A stretch of DNA of 64,000 nt from Pseudorasbora parva. Its lineage: Eukaryota; Chordata; Actinopteri; Cypriniformes; Gobionidae. The notes under the pieces were generated by a model, which was not told the DNA's origin, made no database searches, and saw only the letters and a program-made list of their open reading frames with translations. Below are positions 1 to 10,581 of this stretch, one piece after another. Location of the stretch: the NCBI RefSeq assembly GCF_024679245.1, contig NC_090182.1, forward strand, positions 28,884,547 through 28,948,546, read 5' to 3'. Each line of letters starts with the position of its first letter. Position 1 is the stretch's first letter. The position numbers and the translations under genes were made by a program.

Positions 1-548
1 GCTCTGTTTTCTGTTCACCATCAGCTCTGTTTCTGTTCACCATCAGCTCTGTTTCTGTTCACCATCAGCTCTGTTTTCTGTTCACCATCAGCTCTGTTTC
101 TGTTCACCATCAGCTCTGTTTCTGTTCACCATCAGCTCTGTTTCTGTTCACCATCAGCTCTGTTTTCTGTTCACCATCAGCTCTGTTTCTGTTCACCATC
201 AGCTCTGTTTCTGTTCACCATCAGCTCTGTTTTCTGCTCACCATCAGCTCTGTTTCTGTTCACCATCAGCTCTGTTTCTGTTCACCATCAGCTCTGTTTT
301 CTGTTCACCATCAGTTCTGTTTTCTGTTCACCATCAGCTCTGTTTCTGTTCACCATCAGCTCTGTTTTCTGTTCACCATCAGCTCTGTTTCTGTTCACCA
401 TCAGCTCTGTTTCTATTTTGTTCACCATCAGCTCTATTTTGTTCACCATCAGCTCTGTTTTCTGTTCACCATCAGCTCTGTTTCTGTTCACCATCAGTTC
501 TGTTTCTGTTCACCATCAGCTCTGTTTCTGTTCACCATCAGCTCTGTT
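1..548. repeat. Minisatellite, left half (22/23-bp unit)
   Basis: Near-perfect tandem array of a 22-bp unit reading CTCTGTTTCTGTTC followed by ACCATCAG, interspersed with a 23-bp variant that has one extra T (TTTTCTG) and a short variant around 413-436. The array runs off the left edge of the window and stops at 548, where a DIRS-like element begins; it resumes at 5566. Open frames across it are translations of the repeat, not genes. Confidence 0.97.
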
Positions 549-745
549 CCCTTTCGAAAGGGAACTCGAGCTGCGTCAGCTGACGCTATGGGGAACGCCT
601 CCAGCGTGACCGGTGTCTGAGCTACTATCAAACCACAGCAATCCTATTGACCGGCGACAGCCTATGATGTCATCAAGGTGCGACCAGGAAGTATATAAGG
701 GCGCCTTGCAAACATGACACCAGCATCTTCGTCTTCAGGGACTGT
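549..745 (+). repeat. Left terminal repeat of non-coding DIRS-like element
   Basis: Starts with a perfect 20-bp palindrome when the flanking GTT is included (546-565). From about 571 to 745 it is inverted-repeated at 5337-5513 with only scattered mismatches. It includes a TATA-like motif (TATATAAGG, 692-700), preceded by ATGATGTCATC, so it can act as a promoter reading into the element. Confidence 0.9.
692..700 (+). promoter_or_regulatory. TATA box in DIRS-like left terminal repeat
   Basis: TATATAAGG lies about 145 bp inside the left end. The inverted copy in the right repeat (about 5382-5390) points back into the element from the other side. The placement parallels the TATAAAAG of the coding DIRS copy in this window. 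Promoter activity is inferred. Confidence 0.5.
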
Positions 746-768
746 TTTTTGTCTGAATGCTTCAAATC

Positions 769-3650
769 AAAGGTAATCCAGATTCATTTATTTTCTGCCT
801 GGGATTAAGAGCATGCACAGTCAAGCTCTTGTGGAGTCATTTGTTCGATTGTGTGTAATGTGAGCGAAGTTTTCAATCCGAGATCGCTCCGTTCTCGTCT
901 AGCGCTCTTCCTGAGGGAAGAGCGTTTTTGCATCTGAGATTAGTGATGTGATCCCCGCTCACGCTGAGGCTGAGCGCGGATGCGCGTCACATTCCCTCGG
1001 ATGGGGTCGCCGATCGCCGCGAGGGGATGTTTCCCTCCGGCGATCTAGCGACTGACGAGACTAATCACGAATGCTCGTAGGGATGGCTGGTGAGAAGGGA
1101 AATTAATTTCTCAGCCATCCTGACTGTGTATGCTGAGCCGATGGCTGTTATGAGCGCGCTGCATGCAGGCTGCGGCCGTCATGTGGGCGCATTAAAGGAG
1201 ATATTGCTCGTTTAAATGGAACGATCGATTTCTCCCCGGCCATAAAACCGTCGGCTCAGTTGAGCTTTTCCATTCCTTCCTGATCTCCTGACTGAGATCG
1301 TGAGGGTATGGAAGAACCCATATTCAGTGTATTCACGGACATCAGCGGGTGTTAAATGCTGATGTTTGGAGGATGGGTGGATATGGGTATGTGTTCTAGC
1401 TCCAACCCTGCCATCTGAGCTTCTTTCAACTATGTTTCAAGAGGTTTAGATGGCGGGGCATACACGGCAGCGGGTCAGCCTGGTGCTACTTTTACGCCGT
1501 GTCGGTGTTGCAAGTATACTGGGAAGACCTGCTGAGGGATCTCAATCAGGGAAAATACCCTGACCCGCGGCGCAGCTGTGCGCCATATCAGCGATAGCAG
1601 GGCCTGAGGGCCAGTGTCACAGAAGCGCGGGTGGTGGTGTCCGAGGACCCGCACACCGCTGAGATCCGGGTCCCAGGCAGGCGGGAGGCGTCACGGTATA
1701 CGGACCAGTGACGGGGCCTGAGTGCCAACATCGCCTCTCATGCTCCCCGCGGTTAAGGGCGGGGCGCAAAGAGGCGGACTCCCACATAAGAGGAATAGTA
1801 TCACAACGCTGTTGGCGTGAATGAAATATCTCTCCCTTAGGTGGGTGAGTTAAAAATTACATCTCATTTACTGCTCTTCTTCATTTTCTCCCCAGGCGCT
1901 TCTTACATCCGGCCCTGAGGGGGGCCATGACGATGATACTCTAGACCCCGCCTGGCTGGGCTGTGAGAAGTGCACCCTCAGGCGGTTGCGCTCCTAAACA
2001 TGCATACTGTGAGTAAAACTTATGTGTGGATATCGTCGCGCAGGAGGAGAGCTGGTAAGTCCCCCTTGCGAGGGAAACATTTATTATTTATGTTGTGTGA
2101 GACTTCATGCTCCCCGCCAAGGGTTTGGGGATCACGGTATCGATGGAGGACACCATAGGGCCCTGTAGTTCCCCTGTCCGGTGGCTAAAACGATTTTTAA
2201 GATGCCGTTATGTGGTATGTCTAGAGCTAGCTTTGCTAGGAGAGAATAGCCGCCATTATATGTACAGCTGTGCGAACAGTTTTTTTGCCTTCTCTCTGTG
2301 TGATGAAGCAGTATTGAGGCAACCGCTCATTCTTGTAGGAATGGGCTGTTGTTTTAGGCGAGTGTGCTCTCCTAGTCAAACAGGAAGCTCTTAGCCACCC
2401 CAGGGTAAAGCGGTCAACGTTGCCCCTCGTGGAATTTCATAGACGGGAGGGTGAGTTTAGGCTTACGCACGAACTACAGATTTATGTCTAGCCTCGCAGG
2501 GCTTGGACGGAGTATTATTGAGGTTGTTTCGCTCCCCCGAGCCGCGTATAATACTCTTATGTAGGCTGGCCCTCTCCGGGCCACTGCATCGGTTGGCCTA
2601 GGCTTTTGCGGGATGGGGGGCATTTCTTTCCAAAGAAGGAAAGTAATTATCGCCCGAGGCCCTCGGTTTGAATATTGCAGGGCATTTTCTTTCGCATCCC
2701 TAGTCAGCCTCCTCTTACATTAGAGTCGTCCGGCCAAGGCCCGCCCCCTTCTCTGCGTTTTGGGGTTTTTAGTAATGCAGGTTGGTGTGAAGCAGAATGA
2801 ACAGCGACTTAGCCAGTGGTCGTGGGGCGGGGTTTGGTGTCCCACGCTTGTACGCAGGTGGGCTAGTTTTGCGAAAACCCCGCTTTCCAGAGCTTGTTGT
2901 GGCTGCCACCTTCTGGCGGCCCCTGGCCCCATCCTGGAGGATGTTGGGCCGGTGGGTAGCATATTTGTGAATATTTTTTGCCCTCTGCTCTGTGTCTTCT
3001 GCTCCACCTTTTAGGGCTCGGGTTGAGCTGCACTCGCAACCTGCGTACTTCGTAATGGTTCGGTCGGATGCTCCCCTGGAAGCCGAAGCATTGCCATGGC
3101 TGACGCCCTAGCGTGAACGGTAGGCCGCTGCATGAAGGAAGAGCGGCTGCCCTGATGCAGGTGACGTAAGTTGTACTCCCCTCGCTTTGAGGGTCTAGGT
3201 ACTTTCTGCTGAGTACACTGCTTTTGGCAATGTGTTTAGGCTATGTCTGTAGGCACTGCCGGATGGGACTGCGTCATCGCATGGAGGACCCCGTGAGCCT
3301 CCGGGATGAAGCCAGCCCCGGGAGGGGCATGGGCTACCAGCTGGCTGTGAGCAGCCAGCTTGGGCAGTCCTGGCAGTGGACTCTGAGCAGGAGGCCTCAG
3401 CAGGCCTCCTTGCGGGTGAGTCGCGACATCGGGCCAATGTGCGCCTGGGAGGAATATCCCCGACGATGTCGGCTTCAGCAGTACCTCGTCGACAAGCAGG
3501 ACCATCATGGCCTCCCTGGGGTGATTCCCCAGGTGGTAACTGGATGTCTAGGTCTTCGTCAGCCAAGCAGACAGCCACTGTCAGCCCGACTTGGAGCGGC
3601 CAGCATTCATCCGACCTGCCAGCGAGCATTCGTCGCTGGCATGGCTACAA
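769..3650. other. Non-coding interior of DIRS-like element
   Basis: GC-richer than the surrounding intron, with only short open frames (under about 150 codons) on both strands and no recognisable domain. CG-rich stretches such as 940-1060 and 1600-1780 look like diverged former coding or regulatory sequence. A cluster of overlapping frames at 3190-3670 was inspected and shows no known motif. Confidence 0.6.
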
Positions 3651-3654
3651 GCCC

Positions 3655-4640
3655 AGTTAGTAGGCCTCCCTAGGCCTCCCTGAGGGCCTGCTGGGGTGCA
3701 GCAGGCCTTGCCGGGCTTCCCTTGAGGGGGTATTCCCGTGCTTCAGGTGTTAGACGGCAGGTAGTAGGCCTCACCAGGCCTCCCTGAGGGCCTGCTGTGG
3801 TAGCAGTAAGCCTCGTCTGGCTTCCCCCAAGGGGTCGTTCCTGGGCTTCAGTCACTGGATGATAGGTAGTAGGCCTCGCGGGGCCTCCCTGAGGGCCTGC
3901 TGGGATGCAGCAGGCCTCATCTGGCTTCCCCTGAGGGGGTACTCCAGGGAACTAGCGCTGGATAACAGTTCCTGGGCTCCAGTCACCAGATGGCAGGTAG
4001 CAGGCCTCACCAGGCCTCCCGGAGGGCCTGCTGGGTTGCAGTAGGCCTCATCTGGCTTCCCCTGAGGGGGTGGTCCAGGGCCTCGGCCACTGGGTGACAG
4101 GGATTAGGCCTCGCTAGGCCTCCCGGAGGGTGAGCCCCGGTTCCCGGTTCCTATGACAGTGAGCATGGTTGCTAGCCAGGGTGGCTAGCATGATCTGCTA
4201 TCAGGTAGCAGGTCTCACCAGGCCTCCCTGAGGTCGTTCCCTGGTCTCAGTGCCGGCTACGAGTAGCCTGGCAAGTAGTAGGCCCTGCGGGGCCTCCCAG
4301 GGGAAATGAGTTCCTTGGACGGAGACACATAACTGGCTCAAGCTGACAGCTAGTGGTTCCTGCCATCAGGCTTCGGTCCTAGCCGGCAGCACCTGATGGC
4401 GGGCGCATACTCTAGCACGACGAGTTTACACTGCTGCTATGCGGTCCTTACAGGACAGGGACTTGCATAGGTTGCCTACAGCATGGTACCTACCAGGCAG
4501 GCTTAAGAGCTCCCCTCTTAGGAGGGTTGTCTGTGAGCTTACGGCCGCCTGGGCCTGGTCAGTTGGTCGTAGGCCCCTCGGGGCCTCCCTGTGAGATCAG
4601 CCTGTAGGCCTTCTCAGGCCTCCTGAGCACCCCTGTAATG
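3655..4640. repeat. Degenerate ~105-130-bp tandem repeat inside DIRS-like element
   Basis: Repeated modules built from AGGCCTCCCTGAGGGCCTGC, then GGCTTCCCCTGAGGGGG and a CAGTCACTGGATG-like segment. Copies start near 3673, 3779, 3881 and 4014, with weaker ones near 4110 and 4230. Each module carries small inverted repeats (GGCCTCC...GGAGGCC type). The expansion probably explains much of the element's length without coding capacity. Confidence 0.8.
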
Positions 4641-5195
4641 TATGTGCTCGGTAGATCCTAGGATCGAGCAGCTGACTCCCCTCGCTAGCAAGGGTGGGAA
4701 AGCACTACGCTGAGCGCTGTTCTCCAGGATAGCCCGTCTCTGAGTTCCGGCCTGAGGCGGACACTGCCAGTTCGCAGTCCCTCAGCTTGATGCCTCTCCA
4801 GAGGCGAGTTTCCAGAGGCTCTGTTGTTAACAGACTGGGCTGGCAGACGGAAGCGTCCCGCATAGTGACGCCAGGTCAAGCCTCCCTGGTGGCATTCGGT
4901 GAAGTTCTTCCCGAATAGTGACTGGCTGGGGCGCCCTCGGGTCCCCTAGCCACATTCCCTTAAAGGAACCCCTTCTGTTGAACAGGTTGGTTCCAGGCCT
5001 TTGAGCGGCCGGGGTAGGGTACATGAAGGTGCCCCGAGGCCACAGCTCGGGCTATGACCGTAGGGAATGCTGTCACTGACAGCCTAATGTGACCAGAGGG
5101 GGAGTGGTTCAGGCATTTCAGTTGAATTTGCTTGTCCTGACAGTTGTCACTGCCAGTAGGCATGCACTCCCCTCGGCATGGCGGCGTGGGTATAT

Positions 5196-5306
5196 CGTTC
5201 CCCATAGCGTCAGCTGACGCAGCTCGAGTTCCCTTTCGAAAGGGAACGTCCCTGGTTACGAATGTAACCTTAGTTCCCTGAGAACAGGGAACGAGACGCT
5301 GCGTCA
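5196..5306 (+). repeat. Internal complementary region (ICR) of DIRS-like element
   Basis: The first half is the reverse complement of the left end (549-597), then AAC, then the reverse complement of the right terminus (about 5510-5562). It therefore equals the complement of the right-end/GTT/left-end junction. In DIRS elements this region is thought to template completion of the ends and circularisation. The match is essentially perfect, implying recent mobility. Confidence 0.9.
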
Positions 5307-5336
5307 CTTTTGCCATGCCTCGGGGCCTGCCTGCGA

Positions 5337-5562
5337 ACAGTCCCTTCAGACGAAGAAGCTGGTGTCATGTTTGCAAGGCGCCCTTATATACTTCCTGGTC
5401 GCACCTTGATGACATCATAGGCTGTCGCCGGTCAATAGGATTGCTGTGGTTTGATAGTAGCTCAGACACCGGTCACGCTGGAGGCGTTCCCCATAGCGTC
5501 AGCTGACGCAGCGTCTCGTTCCCTGTTCTCAGGGAACTAAGGTTACATTCGTAACCAGGGAC
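5337..5562 (+). repeat. Right terminal repeat of non-coding DIRS-like element
   Basis: Inverted copy of 571-745, followed by a terminus-specific arm containing GTTCCCTGTTCTCAGGGAAC (5518-5537) and a second small hairpin GGTTACATTCGTAACC (5541-5556). The last base before the flanking GTT is 5562. Confidence 0.9.
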
Positions 5563-5565
5563 GTT

Positions 5566-6235
5566 TTCTGTTCACCATCAGCTCTGTTTTCTGTTCACCA
5601 TCAGCTCTGTTTTCTGTTCACCATCAGCTCTGTTTCTGTTCACCATCAGCTCTGTTTTCTGTTCACCATCAGCTCTGTTTCTGTTCACCATCAGCTCTAT
5701 TTTGTTCACCATCAGCTCTGTTTTCTGTTCACCATCAGCTCTGTTTCTGTTCACCATCAGTTCTGTTTTCTGTTCACCATCAGTTCTGTTTCTGTTCACC
5801 ATCAGCTCTGTTTCTGTTCACCATCAGCTCTGTTTCTGTTCACCATCAGCTCTGTTTTTGTTCACCATCAGCTCTGTTTTCTGTTCACCATCAGCTCTGT
5901 TTCTGTTCACCATCAGCTCTGTTTCTGTTCACCATCAGCTCTGTTTTCTGTTCACCATCAGCTCTGTTTCTGTTCACCATCAGCTCTGTTTCTGAAAATC
6001 AGCTCTGTTTTTGTTCACCATCAGCTCTGTTTCTGTTCACCATCAGCTCTGTTTTCTGTTCACCATCAGCTCTGTTTTTGTTCACCATCAGCTCTGTTTC
6101 TGTTCACCATCAGCTCTGTTTCTGTTCACCATCAGCTCTGTTTTCTGTTCACCATCAGCTCTGTTTCTGTTCACCATCAGCTCTGTTTTTGTTCACCATC
6201 AGCTCTGTTTTCTGTTAATAATCTGTTTTCTGTTC
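5566..6235. repeat. Minisatellite, right half (22/23-bp unit)
   Basis: Same unit and phase as 1-548, continuing directly after the DIRS-like insertion. Contains a few variants (a TGAAAATCAG unit near 5993-6003) and decays into (ATT)n after about 6210. Confidence 0.97.
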
Positions 6236-6300
6236 ATAATAATAATAATAATTATTATTATTATTATTATTGTTATTATTATTATTATTATTATTATTAC
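6236..6300. repeat. (AAT/ATT)n microsatellite
   Basis: AATAAT followed by ATTATT trinucleotide runs, joining the minisatellite to the foldback element that follows. Confidence 0.9.
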
Positions 6301-6993
6301 CCTAAATTCGCTCAACACCCCTAAGACCTCCGTTCATCTTCGGAACATAAAATGAAGATATTTTTGTTGATATCCAATGGCTCAGACCAGCTCAGACAGG
6401 CCTTTATTGAGACCAATTTCATTTCCTCTCTTAAAACCCATAAAAGGCACTAACGATGTTGAAACAAAGCCCATCTCACTACAGTGGTTCTACAATAATT
6501 TTAAGAAGTGATTAGAATAGTTTTTGTGCAAAAAATAAATAAATAACGACTTATATAGTGATGGGCAGATTGCAAAACAAAGTTTCGAACGGTTATGAAT
6601 CAGTATAATGATTCATGATTCGGATCGCGTGTAAAATTTCTAGCAAACTGCTAAAATCATGTGACATTGGTGGTCCGAATCATGAATAGATAAACTGAAT
6701 TATAACCGTTTAAAACTTTGTTTTGAAATCGGCCCATCACTATATAAGTCGTTATTTAGGGTTTTTTGGCACACAAAAACTATTCTCGTCGTTCATAAAA
6801 TTATTGTAGAGCCACTGTAGTGAGATGGGCTTTGCAACGACGTCTTTAGAACCTTTTATGGGTCTTGAGAGAGGAAATTACATTGGTGTCAATGAAAGCC
6901 TTTCAATGAAAGCCATTGGATTTCTTACGGGTGTCGAACGACATTAGGGTAAGTAGTTATTGATATAATTTTTATTTTTGGTGAACTAACCCT

Positions 6994-6996
<3 letters not shown>
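6300..6996. mobile_element. Foldback / long-TIR DNA element (Angel-like, TTAA end)
   Basis: The two halves are imperfect inverted copies over about 300 bp each: the segment around 6340-6600 is matched in reverse complement by 6690-6940, including CATCTCACTACAGTGG, ACTTATATAGTGATGGGC and AAAACAAAGTTT. The right end reads GGTGAACTAACCCTTTAA, i.e. a TTAAAGGGTTAGTTCACC terminus. The left terminus appears replaced by the (ATT)n tract. No coding capacity. The ends resemble zebrafish Angel-type foldback elements; that assignment is by resemblance only. Confidence 0.75.

Positions 6997-7050
<54 letters not shown>
6994..7050. repeat. (AAT)n microsatellite
   Basis: About 18 AAT units directly after the TTAA end of the foldback element. 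Confidence 0.95.
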
Positions 7051-7056
<6 letters not shown>

Positions 7057-8700
7057 CATATTACCGACCACAAACTTTTGAATGGATGCTATTATTATTT
7101 TATTTAAATGTTTTTAACTTTAACTTACAAGAACACACTTGCGCTTTCTAAACTAAAGCTGAAAAAGGTGATGAAAAAGTAACTACATGTTCAGTATAAA
7201 TTGTCAGGATGTGACAAGACTAGGTTATTTTTACTAGTTGCGCAATATTTTAACACCTTACTGTAAAAATAACATCTCCCAGCACAGCAGATACTGAGCG
7301 GAAACCGCCGCTTCACCTTGGCTGAGCGTGTGAGGATCGGATCTGATTCAAAGCCTCCTACCTGTCCCTGTCAGAATATGTGTGGGGCGTTCTGGCACTT
7401 TAGGTGGTATGCTATCATCAGTGGTCTCAGAAGGGCAGGGTGTTAATTGAGAGGGTTTTACGCTCAGCGGTGGGTGTCCAGTGAGTTTTCGCAGCATACT
7501 TTGTTCCCTGGATGCATAGCACATCATTAGGGCCCCCATTAATGTTGGGACACAGAGTTAACAGCAAAGCAAGAACAGGGCCCTCAGTGTCAAACGCCCT
7601 GCCCCATATGAGCCACCTGCGCCACATGGCCACTCAACACCTTTTAATTGGGCAGCAGAAATAGATCTGACCCACAGGGAGCCATTTTGCCTTTTGTAAA
7701 CCACCTAACATAAGCCCTTGACATTAACACCATTACACACGCCGAAAAAGGCGTCACCGCTAACATGGTTGAAGGCCCGAACGAAGCAGATCTTGGAGTG
7801 CAAAAGGGTGAGTATATTTTTTGGTCTGATAACGTTCGAGTTGGGGTCCCATTGGTGGCATCTGGCAAACAGTTTGTAAATTTGTGGTGACAACTTTATC
7901 GAAACATCTGTCTGCATTTGGCACTCCATTACACTTGAGTTGATGGCTTGAGAATGATGGCTTGAGTTGTGTTTACTAATCAAACCAGAGAGCTCCAAAA
8001 TGTATCTCTAATTTATGAAACCTTCAGTGTTTCCCATTACAACACAAGCCAGCTACTCATTACACAAAGTGTCGTTTTAAACTCTAGAAAAAAAAAAAAA
8101 AAAAAAAAAAAAACATGAGAAATGTCTGAATGTTTTAGAGTCTCGAGGCGCTGAGTAAGATGCTGTATAAGGTTGGATTTGACAAAGTATTAAATACCCT
8201 GCTCTCAGCAGCGTAGTAACATAATTGAACCCAAGGGCAAAAGATACCCAAATCGCAGCTACTTAGCCACGCAATACTGTACCATATATTTAATAATTAA
8301 AAGATTCATTCCAACGGAGCGATAAGACAACAGCCTGAGAGATGCAGGGAATGACATCTGCAATTAGGCAGAGCTTAGCAGGCTGGTGTCAGAAGAGGTG
8401 ACACAGCTGTCCAAACTGTAAGTTTAATCGGCATATCATGAGTCTTATTAAGTGCCAACTGACCCCCTGATGGCCTTCAGAGCTCAGAGTAGCCACTGAG
8501 TCTTGTCTTTTTGGATATAGTGCCCTGGTGCTGTGGTAAGCTCCTTCATTAGATGTCTCAGCCACCCACTGCAGCTAAACTAATTTACCATGAACAAAAG
8601 GTGTTCAGAGGTGTGACTTGAAGGGTGGTGCCTTAGAAGAGCCCAAAAATAATATAGCCAGTTTATTAATATAGAACTTGCACTTACAGCTGTGTATTTA
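7051..8700. other. Intronic sequence without recognised features
   Basis: No exon or known transposon was recognised. It contains a poly(A) run at about 8089-8113, possibly an old retroposon tail. Short open frames (7348-7998, minus) show no known motif. Confidence 0.6.
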
Positions 8701-8762
8701 TAGTAATTTGACTGAAGCTTGGATCATCCAACCTGATTGGATGATCCAAGCTTCAGTCAAAT

Positions 8763-8769
<7 letters not shown>
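8699..8769. repeat. Perfect ~31-bp-arm palindrome abutting (TA)n
   Basis: Arms 8701-8731 and 8737-8767 are perfect inverted copies around a 5-bp loop (CCTGA). The right arm runs straight into the (TA)n tract. No transposon terminus was recognised. Confidence 0.95.
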
Positions 8770-8804
<35 letters not shown>

Positions 8805-8811
8805 TATATAG

Positions 8812-8895
<84 letters not shown>
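8768..8895. repeat. (TA)n microsatellite with internal inverted motif
   Basis: TA dinucleotide run interrupted by GTTGAA near 8811-8816 and ended by TTCAAC at about 8894-8899. The second (TA)n block is thus itself bracketed by an inverted repeat. Confidence 0.95.
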
Positions 8896-8899
<4 letters not shown>

Positions 8900-8945
8900 C
8901 ATACAGCCTTATTCCAAAATGGATTCAATTCATTATCTTTTCCCC

Positions 8946-9432
8946 TTAAAGGGGTGGTTCCATGTTTTTTTTCTTTTTTTTTTCTAGGCTTGGTTGTGTT
9001 TATGGGTATCTTAATACTTTTTTTTTTTTTTTTACGCCGTATTTTTCTTATATTTTACCTTTTTTCCTTTGCTTCCTGCTTCTATGAAGCCCATCTCTCC
9101 CTGAAAAACGCAATGGTCTTTGATTGGTTAGATGGCCAAATGTAGTTTCATGTATTTTTATTGGCTGAAGTGCCAAGCCCAGGAAACATTCAGAAGTCAC
9201 ATCTCCGGTGACTAGCAAGGGTTTATCATGGCACCAACCCAAGAAGAAGCTTGTTGTAGTCCAAACAGGCCGTTTTTGTAGCCAATAAACTGTCATAACT
9301 TTAAAATACAATATCATAGTTTGCATTGAACTTTCAGCGCTGTAACTTTGCAGATACTGTTTATTCTCAAACAGCAACATTACACACTAACTAAAGTTAT
9401 AAAAGTGAAAGCGCATGTAACCACCCATTTAA
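8946..9432. mobile_element. TTAA-flanked non-autonomous DNA transposon, copy A
   Basis: Bounded by TTAA on both sides (8946-8949 and 9429-9432), with terminal inverted repeats AAAGGGGTGGTTCCATG against the complement of CATGTAACCACCCATTT. Inside, the stretch TTGCATTGAACTTTCAGC followed by AACAGCAACATTACACAC is shared with the copies at 10582-11190 and 47187-47496. TTAA duplications fit piggyBac- or Kolobok-type transposases; the superfamily is inferred. No coding capacity. Confidence 0.8.
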
Positions 9433-9508
9433 AACAGTAACCCGTCATGACAATGTGAAAGAAGATTGTCTGAAATCTGCAAATTTATGAAAAATAAAAC
9501 CCTAAAAA

Positions 9509-10076
9509 CATCATATGTACATACGTATTCACAGCCTTTGCCATAACACTCAAAATGGAGCTCAGGGGCATCCTGTTTCCACTGATCATCCTGAGGTGTC
9601 TCTACAAATTGATTGGAGTCTACCTGTGATAAATTCAGCCAAGATAACAAAGGAATGGCTACGGGACAACTCTGTGAATGTCCTTAAGTGGCCCAGCCAG
9701 AGCATCAGACATGAACCCGATTGAACATCTCTGGAGAGATCCGAAAATGGCTGTGTACGGAGGTCCTGCAAAGAAGAATGGGAGAAACTACCCAAAATAG
9801 GTGTGCCAAACTGGTAGCATCACACTCAAAAAGACGAGGCTGTAATTGATGCCAAAGATACTTCAGCCAAGTATTGAGCCAAGGCTGTGAATACTTATGT
9901 ACATGTGATTTTTTTTAAATATTGTTTTAATAATACATTTGCACAGGTTTCAAACTTCAAACACGTTGTCAATATCGGGTATTGATTGTAGAATCAAGAA
10001 AAATAAAATAAAATAAGGCTGTAACATAAAATGTGGAAAAAGCAAAACGCTGTGAATACTTTCCGGATGCACTGTA
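9509..10076 (+). mobile_element. Internally deleted Tc1-like transposon
   Basis: Begins with TATGTACATACGTATTCACA and ends with GCTGTGAATACTTTCCGGAT just before a TA-rich flank. These are terminal sequences typical of fish Tc1-like elements. The middle retains a fragment of the 3' part of the transposase (about 9700-9860: proline/arginine-rich 'LKWPSQSIRHEPD' frame, frameshifted) followed by the AT-rich 3' untranslated part. The 5' transposase and most of the catalytic core are missing, so it cannot move on its own. Confidence 0.75.
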
Positions 10077-10581
10077 TATGTATACAAAATAACGATTCAG
10101 CCCTCAGGGGAATCAAGATGATAACATAATGAGATAATGTTGGCTGTGATCATAATCTGCATTTGCCTTGAGAGATTGCAGAACAGATTAAAGGCTTTCA
10201 GCAAGAATATGCCATATTAAACTCTTAAAAGATTAGCGACATCATGTTAATGCAATTATTGTAAAGCTGCTGGTATATACGTACAACCTGCATAAGAGTA
10301 AACCAAGAGCAAACAAACAAACAATAAATAAATATATAAATAAATACTGGATTAATCTATTCAGAAGTTTTCGCCTGTTTGGGTGTGAACTCCTGCTGCT
10401 TGAGTTTTTCACAAAATGCATGTTTTTCCTTGCCTATCACTCAATATGTCACACACTCAGATACAAAAATAATGTGTCAAATATTTATCATACACTTCAA
10501 TGAGTTAATGAACTGAGACTACTGCATGGTTTTAAATTATTTTCAGCTCAATCATTGAACTGGTACCACAGTCAGAATATC
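10077..10581. other. Intronic sequence, nothing recognised
   Basis: AT-rich; includes small AAAC and AAAT runs near 10310-10345. No exon or transposon ends were recognised. Confidence 0.6.

Larger units (their letters stand above)
549..5565 (+). mobile_element. Large non-coding DIRS-like retroelement
   Basis: About 5.0 kb bounded by inverted terminal repeats (571-745 against 5337-5513), with terminus-specific arms (549-570 and 5514-5562) and an internal complementary region at 5196-5306 that is the reverse complement of the two joined ends. This is the hallmark architecture of DIRS1-group tyrosine-recombinase retroelements. GTT abuts both ends (546-548 and 5563-5565). Removing the element rejoins a normal 23-bp minisatellite unit, so the insertion boundaries are exact. 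The interior is GC-rich and has stops in all frames; no RT, RNase H or recombinase could be recognised. It is probably a non-autonomous derivative moved by enzymes from a coding relative. Orientation is taken from the ICR lying near the 3' end. Confidence 0.9.

Noticed and set aside
288..609. Open frames on both strands of the minisatellite (MVNRNRADGEQ... and FTISSVF...)
   Set aside because: They only translate the 22/23-bp repeat and change with unit length; no independent coding evidence.
3195..3673. Overlapping 90-149-codon frames on both strands as residual DIRS genes
   Set aside because: No RT, RNase H, recombinase or zinc-finger motif; they result from locally GC-rich, stop-poor sequence.
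1..6235. CRISPR array
   Set aside because: Units are contiguous with no unique spacers, and the context is clearly eukaryotic; it is a minisatellite split by a retroelement.
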